Source: BNXB01 sp031556375 (GTDB taxonomy: Bacteria > Bacteroidota > Bacteroidia > Bacteroidales > Azobacteroidaceae). Taken from it: a stretch of DNA of 64,000 nucleotides. The notes beneath the pieces are model-generated. The model saw only the letters and a list, made by a program, of their open reading frames with translations, made no database searches and was not told the DNA's origin. The stretch is taken from the NCBI GenBank assembly GCA_031556375.1, contig JAVBTA010000050.1, positions 4,999 through 68,998 of the forward strand. Reading direction: 5' to 3'. Made by a program: the position numbers and the translations under genes. Shown piece after piece: positions 43,330 to 53,697 of this stretch. How positions within the stretch are numbered: position 1 is the stretch's first letter; every line of letters starts with the position of its first letter.

Positions 43330-43352
43330 CGGAGAAATTAGGTCTTTCTCCG
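43330..43352 (+). terminator. Hairpin between the anti-sigma gene and susC
   Basis: CGGAGAAA (43330-43337) pairs with TTTCTCCG (43345-43352) around a 7-base loop. A pure T tract does not follow. It may terminate the sigma/anti-sigma transcript or protect the susC message end. Confidence 0.55.
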
Positions 43353-43412
43353 ATTCCTGAAAATTGTGATTAAGAAAGAGTTATTCATTAAAAACAATCG
43401 AATTACAAAAGT

Positions 43413-46400
43413 ATGAAAAACCAATTAAAAAAAGAGCCGGAGGCTCAATCAAACTTCCGGAAAAGAGTTTTTTTCACTTTCTTTAAGTTATTTTTACTTC
43501 TTTTAATTGCCAGTGCGTCGAGTAATGTATCAGCAATAGCGAATCTGAGTGTTTTACAGGAAGTAAAATTAAGCATCAAACAAAACAATGTCCCGTTGAG
43601 TAAAGTGATTACTCAAATTGAGAAAGAAACAGGTTATTCAGTTCTTATTCGTCTCAATGATATTGATGAGAATGAGAAAATCACGGTAAATCTGACGAAT
43701 GCAAGTCTGAATCAGATCCTGGATGCGGTATTCAAAGGAAAAAATGTAAAGTATGAAATTTCCGGAAAAACAATCTCTGTTTTTCGTCCGGCGACAGTCG
43801 CTACTGTAAATCAGCAAGAGAATACTATTCCGGAAGTAAAAGGAGTTGTCCTGGAGAAAAGCACAAACGAACCACTTATCGGAGTCAGTGTTAAAGTTAA
43901 AGGTAGCCCTGTTATTGGAGATGTTACTGATATGTTGGGAAGTTATTCTTTGAAAGATGTTCCTAAAAACGCCGTTCTTGAATTTACATATATCGGAATG
44001 ATTTCTCAGTCGATATCTGTGGGAAACAAGGCAAAGATCGATGTTGTAATGGACGAAGATAAACTAAACTTGGACGAGGTCGTTGTTATCGGTTATACCG
44101 GCGTAAAAAAAGGATTATTGACAGGTTCAGTCGTTTCCATGAATATAAACGAAGAAATGAAAGAATTACCGGTAACTTCTGCCGGAAATTTGATGATAGG
44201 GCGGTTGTCCGGAGTTAATGTCTCCACTGTTAATGGGGTTCCCGGATCCAATCCTTCGATTAAAATACGTACAAGTTCTTCATTCAGTAATAGTGGAGAT
44301 CAACCTGTGACTTATGTTATTGATGGAGTGATCCGTGGAAGTGGAGACTTCAATAACCTGAGCCCGAATGAAATTGAAACTATAACTGTATTGAAAGATG
44401 CCGCTTCGGCTGCAATCTATGGTTCACGTTCGGCAGGAGGAGTTATTCTTGTTACCACCAAACGCGGTAAGGCCGGCAAACCGGTATTCAATTATTCATA
44501 CAGCTATGGTATAGATAAGCGTACTCCTAATGCTGATTTAACCAGTGCAGTACAAGCCGGAGAATTATATAATCGGATTAACGGAGATTCAGATCCGGCT
44601 GGATGGAGATGGTCGCAGGAAGAACTGGATCATTTTGCGAAAAACGTTAATAATGGCTGGGGATATGACCAGCTGGAAACCGTTTGGAAAGATCCTAACG
44701 TGCAGGCTCATAACCTGAGCGTAAGCGGAGGAGCAGACAAGGTCAGGTATTTTTCTGCATTTTCATACATAAAGGAAGAATCTTTCCTGAAACCGCTTAC
44801 TTACGACAAGATGAACTTCAGGCTAAATGCAACCATCGATTTGTCAAAGCATCTGGAATTCTTTGCCGGAATGGGGTTAAGCCTGAATAATAAAGGCAAT
44901 ATTACTTTCGAGGGGACAGATTTATATACTAAACTATTGAGATGGCAACCGGACCAGGCTGTTTTTACCGATTCAGGCCAACCAATAGATTATGGATGGA
45001 TTGCTAATGTCGGAGCTGAAGTAAACGGAGAAGGCGGATATAATAAAAACCGGTTTCTGAAACCTCAGATTGTGACTAATATGACTTATAAAGTGCCGTT
45101 TGTTGAAGGATTGAGTGCCAAAGTAGCTTATGCCTCCAATTGGGCTGTGAATTTGGACCGGGAATTCAGGAAAAATTATGATCTGATGAAAATGCAGAGG
45201 GAAGGACTGAACAACCGTATTATTCATACGGATGATGCCTCAATTGTCGGAATCAGGAAATCGACACATAACGGTAAGGAATATATTTCCAGGAAGATGA
45301 CCTGGGGACAGGATTATCAGCTTAATTTACAACTCAATTACAATAATACATTCAATAAAGTACACCAGGTTCAGGGAGCCCTGGTATTTGAGAAGACCCA
45401 ATCCAGCGGAACAGGTGTTAACGCCAGACGGGAAACTTTTCCGGTGTACCTGACCGACCAGTTTTGGGCAGCCAGTAACGCTCGTACTGATACCGATGGA
45501 AATGGGGATACCGATTGGACCAACGGACGAATCTCTTATATTGGGCAATTCAACTATTCGTATGCAAATAAATATTTGCTGAATTTTTCTTTCCGTGAAG
45601 ATGGCTCCATGCAATTTGCTCCGGATGAACGCTGGGGATTTTTTCCCGCAGGCTCCGTGGGATGGGTTATTTCGGAAGAAAATTTCTTCAAAAAAGAAAC
45701 AATTAACTTTTTGAAATTAAGAGCTTCTGTCGGACTTACCGGAGGTGATTATGTTGCAAGTGGATGGCAATGGCAGGAGACATATAAATCGGGTAACCCG
45801 GCTTATTTCGGAACCAATCCTTCTAAATTGCAGGGATTGACGTATGGCTCTGTCGTGAATCCCAAACTAACCTGGGAAAAATCATTAAGTTACGATGTGG
45901 GTGTTGAAATGCATTTCCTGAAACATTGGAATACTACAGTCGACTATTGGTATAAAAATACGTATGATATTTTAGGCCCAAGAGAAGCTAGCGTTCCTAC
46001 CTCATATAGTATGAAGTTGCCGGACGAAAATTATGGAAAAATGAATTCTCAAGGGATTGATCTCAATCTCGGATATCGCAACTCTACCGGAGATTTTGAA
46101 TATTACGCTGATCTGACGGCATCGTATGGATGGAATAAAGTGATTAAGAAAGATTATGCCCAAAATGCTAAATGGATTGATATCCCGGAAGGGAAAGCGT
46201 TTGATAGTGATAGAATTACAGGATATCGCTTCGATCAGATACTTAAAACGCAGGAACAACTGGATAAATTCAAACAGGAACATCCGAATTATAAACATAA
46301 TGGTTTGACTCCAGAACTTGGAATGATGGTTTATAAAGATTTGAACGGTCCGGGTGGAAAACCGGATGGAATTATAGACTCATGGGATAAGGATCTCTTA

Positions 46401-46877
46401 GTCGCAAAAAATTTCCCGGTAATTTATGGTTTGAACCTTGGGGGAAGTTGGAAAGGAATTAGTGTAGATTTGCTTTTCAATGGAAAGTTTAAGCAGTGGA
46501 AATCATTCAAAGATCTGGCCGGTGGAGTAGAATGGAACCGGATGTGGTCGGAATGGTACGATAACAGCTGGACCCCCGAAAATCCGGATGCATGGTTACC
46601 TAAACGGAAAAGTAACAACGTTTCCAAAACGTATGAGGATACAAATTCCGAATTTTGGTTGAAAGAAGTTAACTTTATGAGACTGAAGTATATAAATGTA
46701 GGTTATACTATTCCTCAAAAATTCTATGGTAAAGTATTCGACAGGGTGAAAATATTCTTTACCGGTACTAATTTGTTTATGCTGGATAATTTCTCTTATT
46801 ACGATCCGGAAATTGGCGGAGGTATGAACTTCCCGGTTATGCGTACTTACAGTTTTGGTATAGATGTTAAATTTTAA
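43413..46877 (+). CDS. SusC/RagA-family TonB-linked transporter with STN signalling domain
   Basis: The 1154-residue outer-membrane protein starts with a signal peptide, then an STN domain (about residues 45-125; VKLSIKQNNVPLSKVITQIE and ENEKITVNLTNASLNQILD), a carboxypeptidase-D-like domain (about 145-220), the box NLDEVVVIGYTGVKKG, the plug with TVLKDAASAAIYGSRSAGGV, and a barrel ending TYSFGIDVKF. It takes up oligosaccharides with SusD. The STN domain marks it as a transducer that contacts the FecR protein, encoded just upstream, so uptake and induction are linked. Confidence 0.95.
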   Translation: MKNQLKKEPEAQSNFRKRVFFTFFKLFLLLLIASASSNVSAIANLSVLQEVKLSIKQNNVPLSKVITQIEKETGYSVLIRLNDIDENEKITVNLTNASLNQILDAVFKGKNVKYEISGKTISVFRPATVATVNQQENTIPEVKGVVLEKSTNEPLIGVSVKVKGSPVIGDVTDMLGSYSLKDVPKNAVLEFTYIGMISQSISVGNKAKIDVVMDEDKLNLDEVVVIGYTGVKKGLLTGSVVSMNINEEMKELPVTSAGNLMIGRLSGVNVSTVNGVPGSNPSIKIRTSSSFSNSGDQPVTYVIDGVIRGSGDFNNLSPNEIETITVLKDAASAAIYGSRSAGGVILVTTKRGKAGKPVFNYSYSYGIDKRTPNADLTSAVQAGELYNRINGDSDPAGWRWSQEELDHFAKNVNNGWGYDQLETVWKDPNVQAHNLSVSGGADKVRYFSAFSYIKEESFLKPLTYDKMNFRLNATIDLSKHLEFFAGMGLSLNNKGNITFEGTDLYTKLLRWQPDQAVFTDSGQPIDYGWIANVGAEVNGEGGYNKNRFLKPQIVTNMTYKVPFVEGLSAKVAYASNWAVNLDREFRKNYDLMKMQREGLNNRIIHTDDASIVGIRKSTHNGKEYISRKMTWGQDYQLNLQLNYNNTFNKVHQVQGALVFEKTQSSGTGVNARRETFPVYLTDQFWAASNARTDTDGNGDTDWTNGRISYIGQFNYSYANKYLLNFSFREDGSMQFAPDERWGFFPAGSVGWVISEENFFKKETINFLKLRASVGLTGGDYVASGWQWQETYKSGNPAYFGTNPSKLQGLTYGSVVNPKLTWEKSLSYDVGVEMHFLKHWNTTVDYWYKNTYDILGPREASVPTSYSMKLPDENYGKMNSQGIDLNLGYRNSTGDFEYYADLTASYGWNKVIKKDYAQNAKWIDIPEGKAFDSDRITGYRFDQILKTQEQLDKFKQEHPNYKHNGLTPELGMMVYKDLNGPGGKPDGIIDSWDKDLLVAKNFPVIYGLNLGGSWKGISVDLLFNGKFKQWKSFKDLAGGVEWNRMWSEWYDNSWTPENPDAWLPKRKSNNVSKTYEDTNSEFWLKEVNFMRLKYINVGYTIPQKFYGKVFDRVKIFFTGTNLFMLDNFSYYDPEIGGGMNFPVMRTYSFGIDVKF

Positions 46878-46889
46878 TGCGGTATTATT

Positions 46890-48710
46890 ATGAAAAATGT
46901 AATAAAATATAGCCTTAGGGTGTGTTTAGGCCTCTTTTGTCTGTTGACAGTTTCCTCCTGCGACCTGAATTACGAAAATACGGCAGCAATCAATCCGGAT
47001 AATGTATGGAAAAATCCGGTAATGATTAACTCATTCTTGACGGATATTTATGGAGGAATGACTCCCGAATGGGCAGGTGGAGGAGCTGATGAGTCCATTA
47101 ATAGCAGTGGCGCCAATATGAGCGATTACCAAAGAGGAATTATCAGTGTGGAAAAAGATGGATATGGTTTTAGTTATACTAATATCGATAAAATTAATTT
47201 TTTCCTGGATAAATTATCCAATATGCCTTTGTCTATTCTATCTGAGGCTGATAATAAGCAGTTGACAGGACAGGCATTATTCTGGAGAGCCTGGGATTAT
47301 TGGGGGAAAATACGTCAGGTCGGTGGAGTTCCATTGATCCTGAAACCTCAGGATGTAACCAATAAGGAATCCCTTTTTATTCCGCGTAGTAAAACCTCGG
47401 AATGTGTAACCCAGATCATTAAAGACCTGGATGATGCTATCAGTATGCTTCCTGATAAATGGGATAATGCCAATTATGGCCGTATCGACAAGGGGACTGC
47501 TATGGCCTTCAAAGGACAGGTATTGTTGTGGTATGCCAGTCCGTTGTTCAATTCAGGCAGTGATCAGGCTCGCTGGCAAAAAGCATATGATGCAAACAAG
47601 CAAGCTGTGGATTTCCTGAAGTCAATAGGAAAAGGATTGTATGAATCATATCCCAATTTGTGGAAAGTTGAGCAAAATAAAGAAGTAATCATGGTGAATC
47701 AGTATTATTATCCTGATCATGCGTTTAACCAGTCGGCAATGCGTCCGGAGCCGTTCTCTAACGGTTCTGCTAATGAAGGACAGCCTATCTATTCATTGTT
47801 AAGTACATTCCCTAAAAAAGACGGTTCTTCTATGAAAGTGGATGTCAGCAAACTTTCGGATCCGGATTATAACGCCCAATACCTGAAAGATTTCATTGAT
47901 AACCGGGACGATCGGTTCTATACAACAGTCTTTATGCCGGGTTTCAAATATCCGTCTAAAGATATTGTCTTTGCGTCGGATGAGAGTTATTGGAATACCT
48001 GGAAGAAAGTAGCAGATGCTCAATCTTCAACAGGTTATACCTATATTTCAATGGTTTCCGTTCAAAGACAGACCGGTGGTAACTATGGCTGTTCAGGATT
48101 CTATCAAATCAAAGGTTTGGACGAAACATTAGACAAATCCATTGTTACATCCCAGGCTAAAACAGACTGGATAGAGATGCGCTTTGCCGAAGTTCTGATG
48201 AACTACGGAGAATGTGCCAATGAACTGAAAAAATCCGATGAAGCATTGCAGGTATTGTATGATATAAGGAAAAGAGCTAATATCTTATCCGGAAGTAATG
48301 GTAAATACGGCATTACCGCATCTACCCAGTCCGAAATCAGGGAAGCCTATATCGAAGAAAGATTTGTTGAATTTGCCTTCGAAGGAAAACGTTGGAATGA
48401 CCTCCGCAGATGGAAACGATTTGATATTATGAATAATCAAAAACATCGTGCCGGAATCTATATCGTTTTAAATGAAGGTATTACTGTCAATACTCGAAGT
48501 GATTTTGATTGGACAAGTAAAATTACTACCGATGCTGTACGCCAAAAATTTCATGTAGAATATATTGAGAATCTGGATAAAAAACCGGAATTTAAATATA
48601 ATCTTGATTTGAACCACTGGTTTTATCCGATCAAGAAAAATGATTTGGATAAAAATTCCAAACTGGAGCAAAATAACGAATGGGGCGGAACTTTCGATCC
48701 ATTGCTATAA
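46890..48710 (+). CDS. SusD/RagB-family glycan-binding lipoprotein
   Basis: The 606-residue lipoprotein (lipobox in LLTVSSCDLNYENT) follows susC by 12 bases. SusD motifs include LTGQALFWRAWDYWGKIRQVGGVPL (here shown to mark the TPR region), RSKTSECVTQIIKDLDDA, and near the C-terminus EIREAYIEERFVEFAFEGKR and WNDLRRWKRF. It is larger than the first SusD in the window (496 residues), so the two loci take different ligands. It caps the SusC barrel and captures glycan at the cell surface. A short repeat element follows the stop codon. Confidence 0.94.
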   Translation: MKNVIKYSLRVCLGLFCLLTVSSCDLNYENTAAINPDNVWKNPVMINSFLTDIYGGMTPEWAGGGADESINSSGANMSDYQRGIISVEKDGYGFSYTNIDKINFFLDKLSNMPLSILSEADNKQLTGQALFWRAWDYWGKIRQVGGVPLILKPQDVTNKESLFIPRSKTSECVTQIIKDLDDAISMLPDKWDNANYGRIDKGTAMAFKGQVLLWYASPLFNSGSDQARWQKAYDANKQAVDFLKSIGKGLYESYPNLWKVEQNKEVIMVNQYYYPDHAFNQSAMRPEPFSNGSANEGQPIYSLLSTFPKKDGSSMKVDVSKLSDPDYNAQYLKDFIDNRDDRFYTTVFMPGFKYPSKDIVFASDESYWNTWKKVADAQSSTGYTYISMVSVQRQTGGNYGCSGFYQIKGLDETLDKSIVTSQAKTDWIEMRFAEVLMNYGECANELKKSDEALQVLYDIRKRANILSGSNGKYGITASTQSEIREAYIEERFVEFAFEGKRWNDLRRWKRFDIMNNQKHRAGIYIVLNEGITVNTRSDFDWTSKITTDAVRQKFHVEYIENLDKKPEFKYNLDLNHWFYPIKKNDLDKNSKLEQNNEWGGTFDPLL

Positions 48711-48730
48711 AGGTTTAACTTTTGCCGCAT

Positions 48731-48817
48731 CTCGGCTACATATTCATAGCCGTGGGTGAGCGATAGCGTAACCCACGGTAATGAATGAGCCACCCAACCC
48801 GGCCGCGTTGCGGTCGA
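48731..48817. repeat. REP-like palindromic element after susD
   Basis: The G+C-rich insert stands out from its surroundings. CCGTGGGT (48750-48757) pairs with ACCCACGG (48771-48778) around 13 bases, and GGCCGC/GCGGTC form a second small stem further on. Palindromes with this kind of core (CCGTGGGT...ACCCACGG) recur between genes in many Bacteroidota genomes; here only one copy is visible. It separates susD from the next gene and may act on mRNA stability. Confidence 0.6.
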
Positions 48818-48837
48818 AGTAAAACAATTTAATAACC

Positions 48838-51111
48838 ATGAATATCAGGAAAAACATTTTTAGTATAATAGTAATATTGTTTTCAATATCAACCGTTTAC
48901 GGACAATATAAAGAGTTTTCAACGAATTATTTCAGTATAGGAGTTGATAACAAAGGATACATCCGTAGTATGAAAAATACGACAGTACGTCCGAATCGTG
49001 AATTTAGTCCAACAGATAAGCCTTCGCCATTATTGAGTTTATACGATAGCGACAAACGGATTTATTATTATCCGGAAAACGCAATCTATAATTCTTCCTT
49101 GAAAAAAATGACATTGACTTTTACAAACGGTTCTGTGGCCGAAATAAAGATCTTATCCCAGGATAAGTATATCAAACTCACTATAACCTCTTTAGAACCA
49201 AGAAATAATATAGATGCCATCCAATGGGGTTCTTATCACACCAATATAACTAATTTATTCGGAGAGATAATCGGAGTGGCCCGAGATACAAGCAAAACAG
49301 TTAATTATAGTATCGGTATGCTGGCCCTTGATGATAATACTATCGGAGGAACTACAGATCTGGAAGGTGATGCAGCACCGTTCGAATATGTGATACATTC
49401 TCCTGATCCGATCAAATATCCTTTGCCTCGCCATTTACATGAGGGACAAATATTCTCTTTGGGAGGAAATGGGATCAGTGATGTTGCTTTTTATGCACAC
49501 AAAGAACCTTATTACAGGATATTGTATGGAAATGCTGCGACCGTGGACGCAAACGGACGTATTTCCATTCAATACCAGTCAAGAGATCGGAGAAAAAGCC
49601 GGAACATTCTTTATTCGTTAATACCTCATATGTCTGCGAATATTCCTAACCATATCGATGTTGAATCTTTAAATGTCGATTTTATCGGATCTTCCATTGC
49701 TTTGTGGGGAAGTCCGGATACTACAGCCTTAATGAATGTTATACAAAATATTGTCCTCTCAGAAGGATTACCTTATCCCACTGTGAATGGAAAATGGATT
49801 AAAGATCCTGCTGCCTATTGCCCGGATGTGATGACTTCCGGGAATCAGTATGACAGTATTATATCTTATACATCTCAATTGGGTTTTAAATCCATTCATG
49901 CTTACGACAGAGGGTTTTTACGGCCTGACCGTGGAAATGAAGGTTATATCGACGGGCGTGATTTTAACCGCAAGCCATTCAAATTTGAATCCGGAAATAA
50001 ATCCCACAAAGAATTTGCTGAAGCTGCAGCCGCAAAGGGACTCATGTTGGGACGGGTAAATATTACAAATTCACTTGCTCCGAAAACGAAAGATACCAGC
50101 CCTTATCCGAGCGATAGTCTGTGTTATCAGCAAAAACGCTTGTTAATGAGCGATTTATCCCCCGAGGATACGATTGTTGTTGTAAATGATCCCACCTACA
50201 TGGATGAGATCGCCAGTTGGCAGGGGCATGTTAACGAATTAAATATGGTGAAAATAGGAAAAGAATTGATTCATTATTTGGGCGTGACAACCGAAAAGCC
50301 TTACCGGTTGAAAAATGTAACTAGAGGATACTGGGATACAAAACCATCGTATCACCCTGCTAATGATACAATATATAAATTACAGGTCACTACCGGATAT
50401 GGCTATACAGGTATTATACCGAATATGGAACTTCAGGATAAAATCGCTGAATATTATGCCGACGTTGCTGCTATCAATGGTGTAACCCTGTATGATTTCG
50501 ACGGACAGGAATTCCTGTTCAATAATGGGCATGGATATTATTCGGTTAAACGCTTCTTCAGAAAAATGTTTGAAAGGGCAAAACAACAAGGTGTACCGTA
50601 TATCCGTTTCAGTGGAGCTACACTGTCGGAAGGATCATGGCATTACCAAAGCATGTGGAATGTTGGAGGAGGCAAAAACCTGTACGATGTGAATACCCGC
50701 GAATGGGGTAGTACGACAAGCCAGGGAAAAGACCTGAGGGATGTTACTTATTCGAACTATTACCCGGCATCGTTTGGTGGAAATTTTGCAATTAAAGATA
50801 CCTCTACAGTTGAGCAATATGAACATATCCAGGCAATATCCGTCGGATTCGGAGCAACCTATTTTTTGTCAATCAATCAAAAGGATGTGGAAAGTTGTCC
50901 GCAAAAGGAAAAAATATTCAAAGCAATCCGAACTTGGGAAGATGCACGGTCAGCCAATGCATTCCCATGTGCAATAAAAGAAATGCTGAAAAATCCCGGG
51001 TATAACTGGACATTGGAGGCCGGTTCGGATAAAAACACATGGATATTGTATCAATTGGTTGATGGAAAGAAAAAAGAATCCTACAATCTCAAGAGGGCTG
51101 TAGGGTATTGA
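48838..51111 (+). CDS. Secreted protein of unknown function, possibly a TIM-barrel glycosidase
   Basis: The 757-residue protein has a signal peptide (IFSIIVILFSISTVYGQ) and no lipobox. The first 300 residues look beta-rich, as in the N-terminal beta-sandwich of many glycosidases (KLTITSLEPRNNIDAIQWG). The second half has strand-like segments ending in acidic residues, such as SIHAYDRGFLRPDRGN (near 355) and GVTLYDFDGQEFLF (near 550), which suggest a (beta/alpha)8 barrel with catalytic acids. I do not recognise the family. Its position right after SusC/SusD and before a GH3 gene supports a role in breaking down the imported glycan. Function is inference. Confidence 0.6.
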   Translation: MNIRKNIFSIIVILFSISTVYGQYKEFSTNYFSIGVDNKGYIRSMKNTTVRPNREFSPTDKPSPLLSLYDSDKRIYYYPENAIYNSSLKKMTLTFTNGSVAEIKILSQDKYIKLTITSLEPRNNIDAIQWGSYHTNITNLFGEIIGVARDTSKTVNYSIGMLALDDNTIGGTTDLEGDAAPFEYVIHSPDPIKYPLPRHLHEGQIFSLGGNGISDVAFYAHKEPYYRILYGNAATVDANGRISIQYQSRDRRKSRNILYSLIPHMSANIPNHIDVESLNVDFIGSSIALWGSPDTTALMNVIQNIVLSEGLPYPTVNGKWIKDPAAYCPDVMTSGNQYDSIISYTSQLGFKSIHAYDRGFLRPDRGNEGYIDGRDFNRKPFKFESGNKSHKEFAEAAAAKGLMLGRVNITNSLAPKTKDTSPYPSDSLCYQQKRLLMSDLSPEDTIVVVNDPTYMDEIASWQGHVNELNMVKIGKELIHYLGVTTEKPYRLKNVTRGYWDTKPSYHPANDTIYKLQVTTGYGYTGIIPNMELQDKIAEYYADVAAINGVTLYDFDGQEFLFNNGHGYYSVKRFFRKMFERAKQQGVPYIRFSGATLSEGSWHYQSMWNVGGGKNLYDVNTREWGSTTSQGKDLRDVTYSNYYPASFGGNFAIKDTSTVEQYEHIQAISVGFGATYFLSINQKDVESCPQKEKIFKAIRTWEDARSANAFPCAIKEMLKNPGYNWTLEAGSDKNTWILYQLVDGKKKESYNLKRAVGY

Positions 51112-51165
51112 TGAATATTGCAGATCGTTGAATTTAATAATCTAAGTACTTGATATTTTAATTTT

Positions 51166-53481
51166 GTGAAAAAATATACAACATTACTTTTTGCCCTGTT
51201 TTTTTTTGGATCCATTGGACTTCTCAATGCCCGGGAGCGCCGATCATGGCTTCCTGCAACAACAGATGCAACAATTGTTATTTCTCCTGAAATCAATGAT
51301 CTGCTTCGTCCGTTGAATACTAATTTCCGGATATTGGGTTGCCAATACGATAAATCTTTATTGACCAATGTCAATAACATCAGTAAAACCGGTTTAAAAA
51401 CTTCAACCGGAAAATGGAAATATACTCTGACAACAGATGAAGTACAAGGATCGGCCGATGCCCTGGATTTATTATTAACATTTAAACACGCAGATGGTGA
51501 TATAACCTCAGCAGGAGTCGCCATTGCATTTGATTTTTTTGATTGGAATTATGCAAACTATGTCCTGATCCCAGCTTCGGTATATAATGGCAATCGTAAC
51601 AGGATTGTTAACCGGGGATATAATGAAGGAATCGACAGGGCTGAGCTGTATTGGAAAGATTTACCGCAGACAACTACACCTCTCCCTCAGTTATCACCAT
51701 ATCCTGGCGAAGTCTCTCGTATTGAAGTGCATACAAGTAATACGACGACCCCGGCAATTTGTGTTTTTGACAGAAGTAAGAAGCAGGGATTCATCGTATT
51801 AACAGAACAAGGAATTGATGTTGACGGACAAATGATAGATAATGGATTCATTGTTGAAGAAAACCAGGATCGCACAATAGCTTCGATTGTGATCAGTGCA
51901 CCGGGTGTCAGGGAAAAGAAACCTGAATTCATCGGATTTGGTAAAAGCCCGGATAGAGGTATCGTTTGGAAAAATGGCGAAGAACGCACCATCCGGTTAA
52001 GAATTTATCAATTCCCCGCTCAGGATATTCCGGAATTTCTCGACAAATTCATGACAGTTCGAAAATCTGTTACCGGAGAAAACAAGCCCCGTAACCTGAT
52101 TCCTTTCAGTGAAGTTTCACGTTTGATGTGCAATAACATAGATAAACGTTACCACGAAAATGAGAAATATCAGTTCTATTGTCCTGAAAATGCCAATTGG
52201 ATCTCGTTTGGTTGGATAGGAGGACTTATCAATACTTTTCCAATGCTTGCCCTTGGAGATAAAGTACACAGGGATTGGGTGAAATCGACTTTCGATTTTG
52301 CACTGACACTCGGACAAGGAGAGTCCGGTTATTTTTATGGCGCCCTAAACCACGATGGAAAAGCTTTTGGAAGAGAAGCATACGACGAATTTCCTGAAAT
52401 TGTCCTCACCCGTAAAAATGCAGATGTATTATTCTGGATGGTAAAACAGTTTATGTTGATGAAGGCCCAGGGATATGCCGGAGAAATTAAACCTGATTGG
52501 GAAAAACGAGTTAAACATTTAAGTGAAGCATTTGTCGATACATGGCAAAAAGAAGGCCAGTGGGGTAATGATTTAAATAATAAAACAGGAAAAATTGCAG
52601 TTTATAATACTTCAAGTGGAGTGATGGCTATTGGAGGATTAGCTTTGTCTTCTGTATACTATAATGAACCCCGGTTTATGGAAATAGCTATACAGGCAGC
52701 AAATTATTATTGCTCGGAATTTGTGAAATGGGGAATGACTACCGGGGCCTGTGCCGATATCCTGCAAAATTCGGATTCTGAAACGGCTGTTGCATTAATG
52801 ACCTCGTTAATGACTTTGTATGAATTGACAAACCAAAACGAATGGCTGGAAAAAAGTCGAGATTTAGCTAATTTATGCGCTACATGGACAACTTCATTCG
52901 ATTATCAATTACCGTCCAACACACCATTAGCCAAGTTAGGAGCAAAACTGACGGGAGCAGTCTGGGCAAGTACACAAAATAAACACGGAGCCCCAGGATT
53001 CTGTACGTCTTCAGGCGATCCGCTATTCAAAATATATCGTGCTACCGGAGACGAACGCTATGCCCGGTTAATACACGACATTGTGCACGCACACGCTGAA
53101 GGCATTCAACCTAACGGACAAATCACGGAACGACTAACTTATTGTGATGCTGATAGTCGCGGATCCCGTGGAGATGGAGGTAAAACCGGTTGGAATGAAA
53201 CTAACGGAGCTCTTATGGCTATAGAGATTCCAGGAATATATGTCAGAACAGATATCAATCGGATGTTTGTATTCGATCATTTAGAAGTAAAAGTCCTTAA
53301 ACATGACAAAACCGGAGTTACATTGCAAATTGAAAATCCAACGAACTTTGATGCGACAGTAAGCATACTTGCTGAAAATGAAGAACAAGTTGCAAAACCA
53401 TTAGGCAATACATCATTTCTTAATTGGAAAAAAATACAAGTAAAAGCAGGAAAAACAATAATTTCTAAAATAATATCTTAG
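51166..53481 (+). CDS. Secreted protein of unknown function with alpha/alpha-toroid-like domain
   Basis: The 771-residue protein starts at a GTG (51166), giving a good signal peptide (MKKYTTLLFALFFFGSIGLLNA). The N-terminal third is beta-rich; the middle and C-terminal part (about residues 320-700) holds repeated helix pairs with Gly/aromatic turns (FGWIGGLINTFPMLALGD, GYFYGALNHDGKAFGREAYD, SGVMAIGGLALSSVYYNEP) in the way of (alpha/alpha)6 glycosidases and lyases. A short beta domain closes it (VTLQIENPTNFDATVSIL). The precise family is not recognised. It follows the previous unknown gene by 54 bases and probably acts on the same substrate. Confidence 0.6.
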   Translation: MKKYTTLLFALFFFGSIGLLNARERRSWLPATTDATIVISPEINDLLRPLNTNFRILGCQYDKSLLTNVNNISKTGLKTSTGKWKYTLTTDEVQGSADALDLLLTFKHADGDITSAGVAIAFDFFDWNYANYVLIPASVYNGNRNRIVNRGYNEGIDRAELYWKDLPQTTTPLPQLSPYPGEVSRIEVHTSNTTTPAICVFDRSKKQGFIVLTEQGIDVDGQMIDNGFIVEENQDRTIASIVISAPGVREKKPEFIGFGKSPDRGIVWKNGEERTIRLRIYQFPAQDIPEFLDKFMTVRKSVTGENKPRNLIPFSEVSRLMCNNIDKRYHENEKYQFYCPENANWISFGWIGGLINTFPMLALGDKVHRDWVKSTFDFALTLGQGESGYFYGALNHDGKAFGREAYDEFPEIVLTRKNADVLFWMVKQFMLMKAQGYAGEIKPDWEKRVKHLSEAFVDTWQKEGQWGNDLNNKTGKIAVYNTSSGVMAIGGLALSSVYYNEPRFMEIAIQAANYYCSEFVKWGMTTGACADILQNSDSETAVALMTSLMTLYELTNQNEWLEKSRDLANLCATWTTSFDYQLPSNTPLAKLGAKLTGAVWASTQNKHGAPGFCTSSGDPLFKIYRATGDERYARLIHDIVHAHAEGIQPNGQITERLTYCDADSRGSRGDGGKTGWNETNGALMAIEIPGIYVRTDINRMFVFDHLEVKVLKHDKTGVTLQIENPTNFDATVSILAENEEQVAKPLGNTSFLNWKKIQVKAGKTIISKIIS

Positions 53482-53623
53482 TAATTATGAGAATATTATC
53501 GTTAATAATTTTGTAGTTTTCTTCTGGAAAAGAATTTACAATAAGGTCAAAGAATTTGTCTGGTAAAAATATATTTATTGAAAACATATTCCTGAATAAC
53601 AAGGGATTAAATCGGATTTATAT

Positions 53624-53631
53624 TATCTTTG
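53624..53631 (+). promoter_or_regulatory. Possible promoter -7 element of the GH3 gene
   Basis: TATCTTTG fits TAnnTTTG, 66 bases before the start codon, with no clear -33 partner. The 216-base gap shows no other structure. Confidence 0.35.
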
Positions 53632-53697
53632 AAAAATTTTCATAAGGAGTCGAATTGATTTTTGAAATGGCAAATTAACAAATAACTATATATATTT

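Noticed and set aside
51081..51524. 147-codon minus-strand frame across the start of the second unknown PUL protein
   Set aside because: The plus-strand gene has a signal peptide and continues for 771 residues; the minus frame has neither a signal nor a motif.
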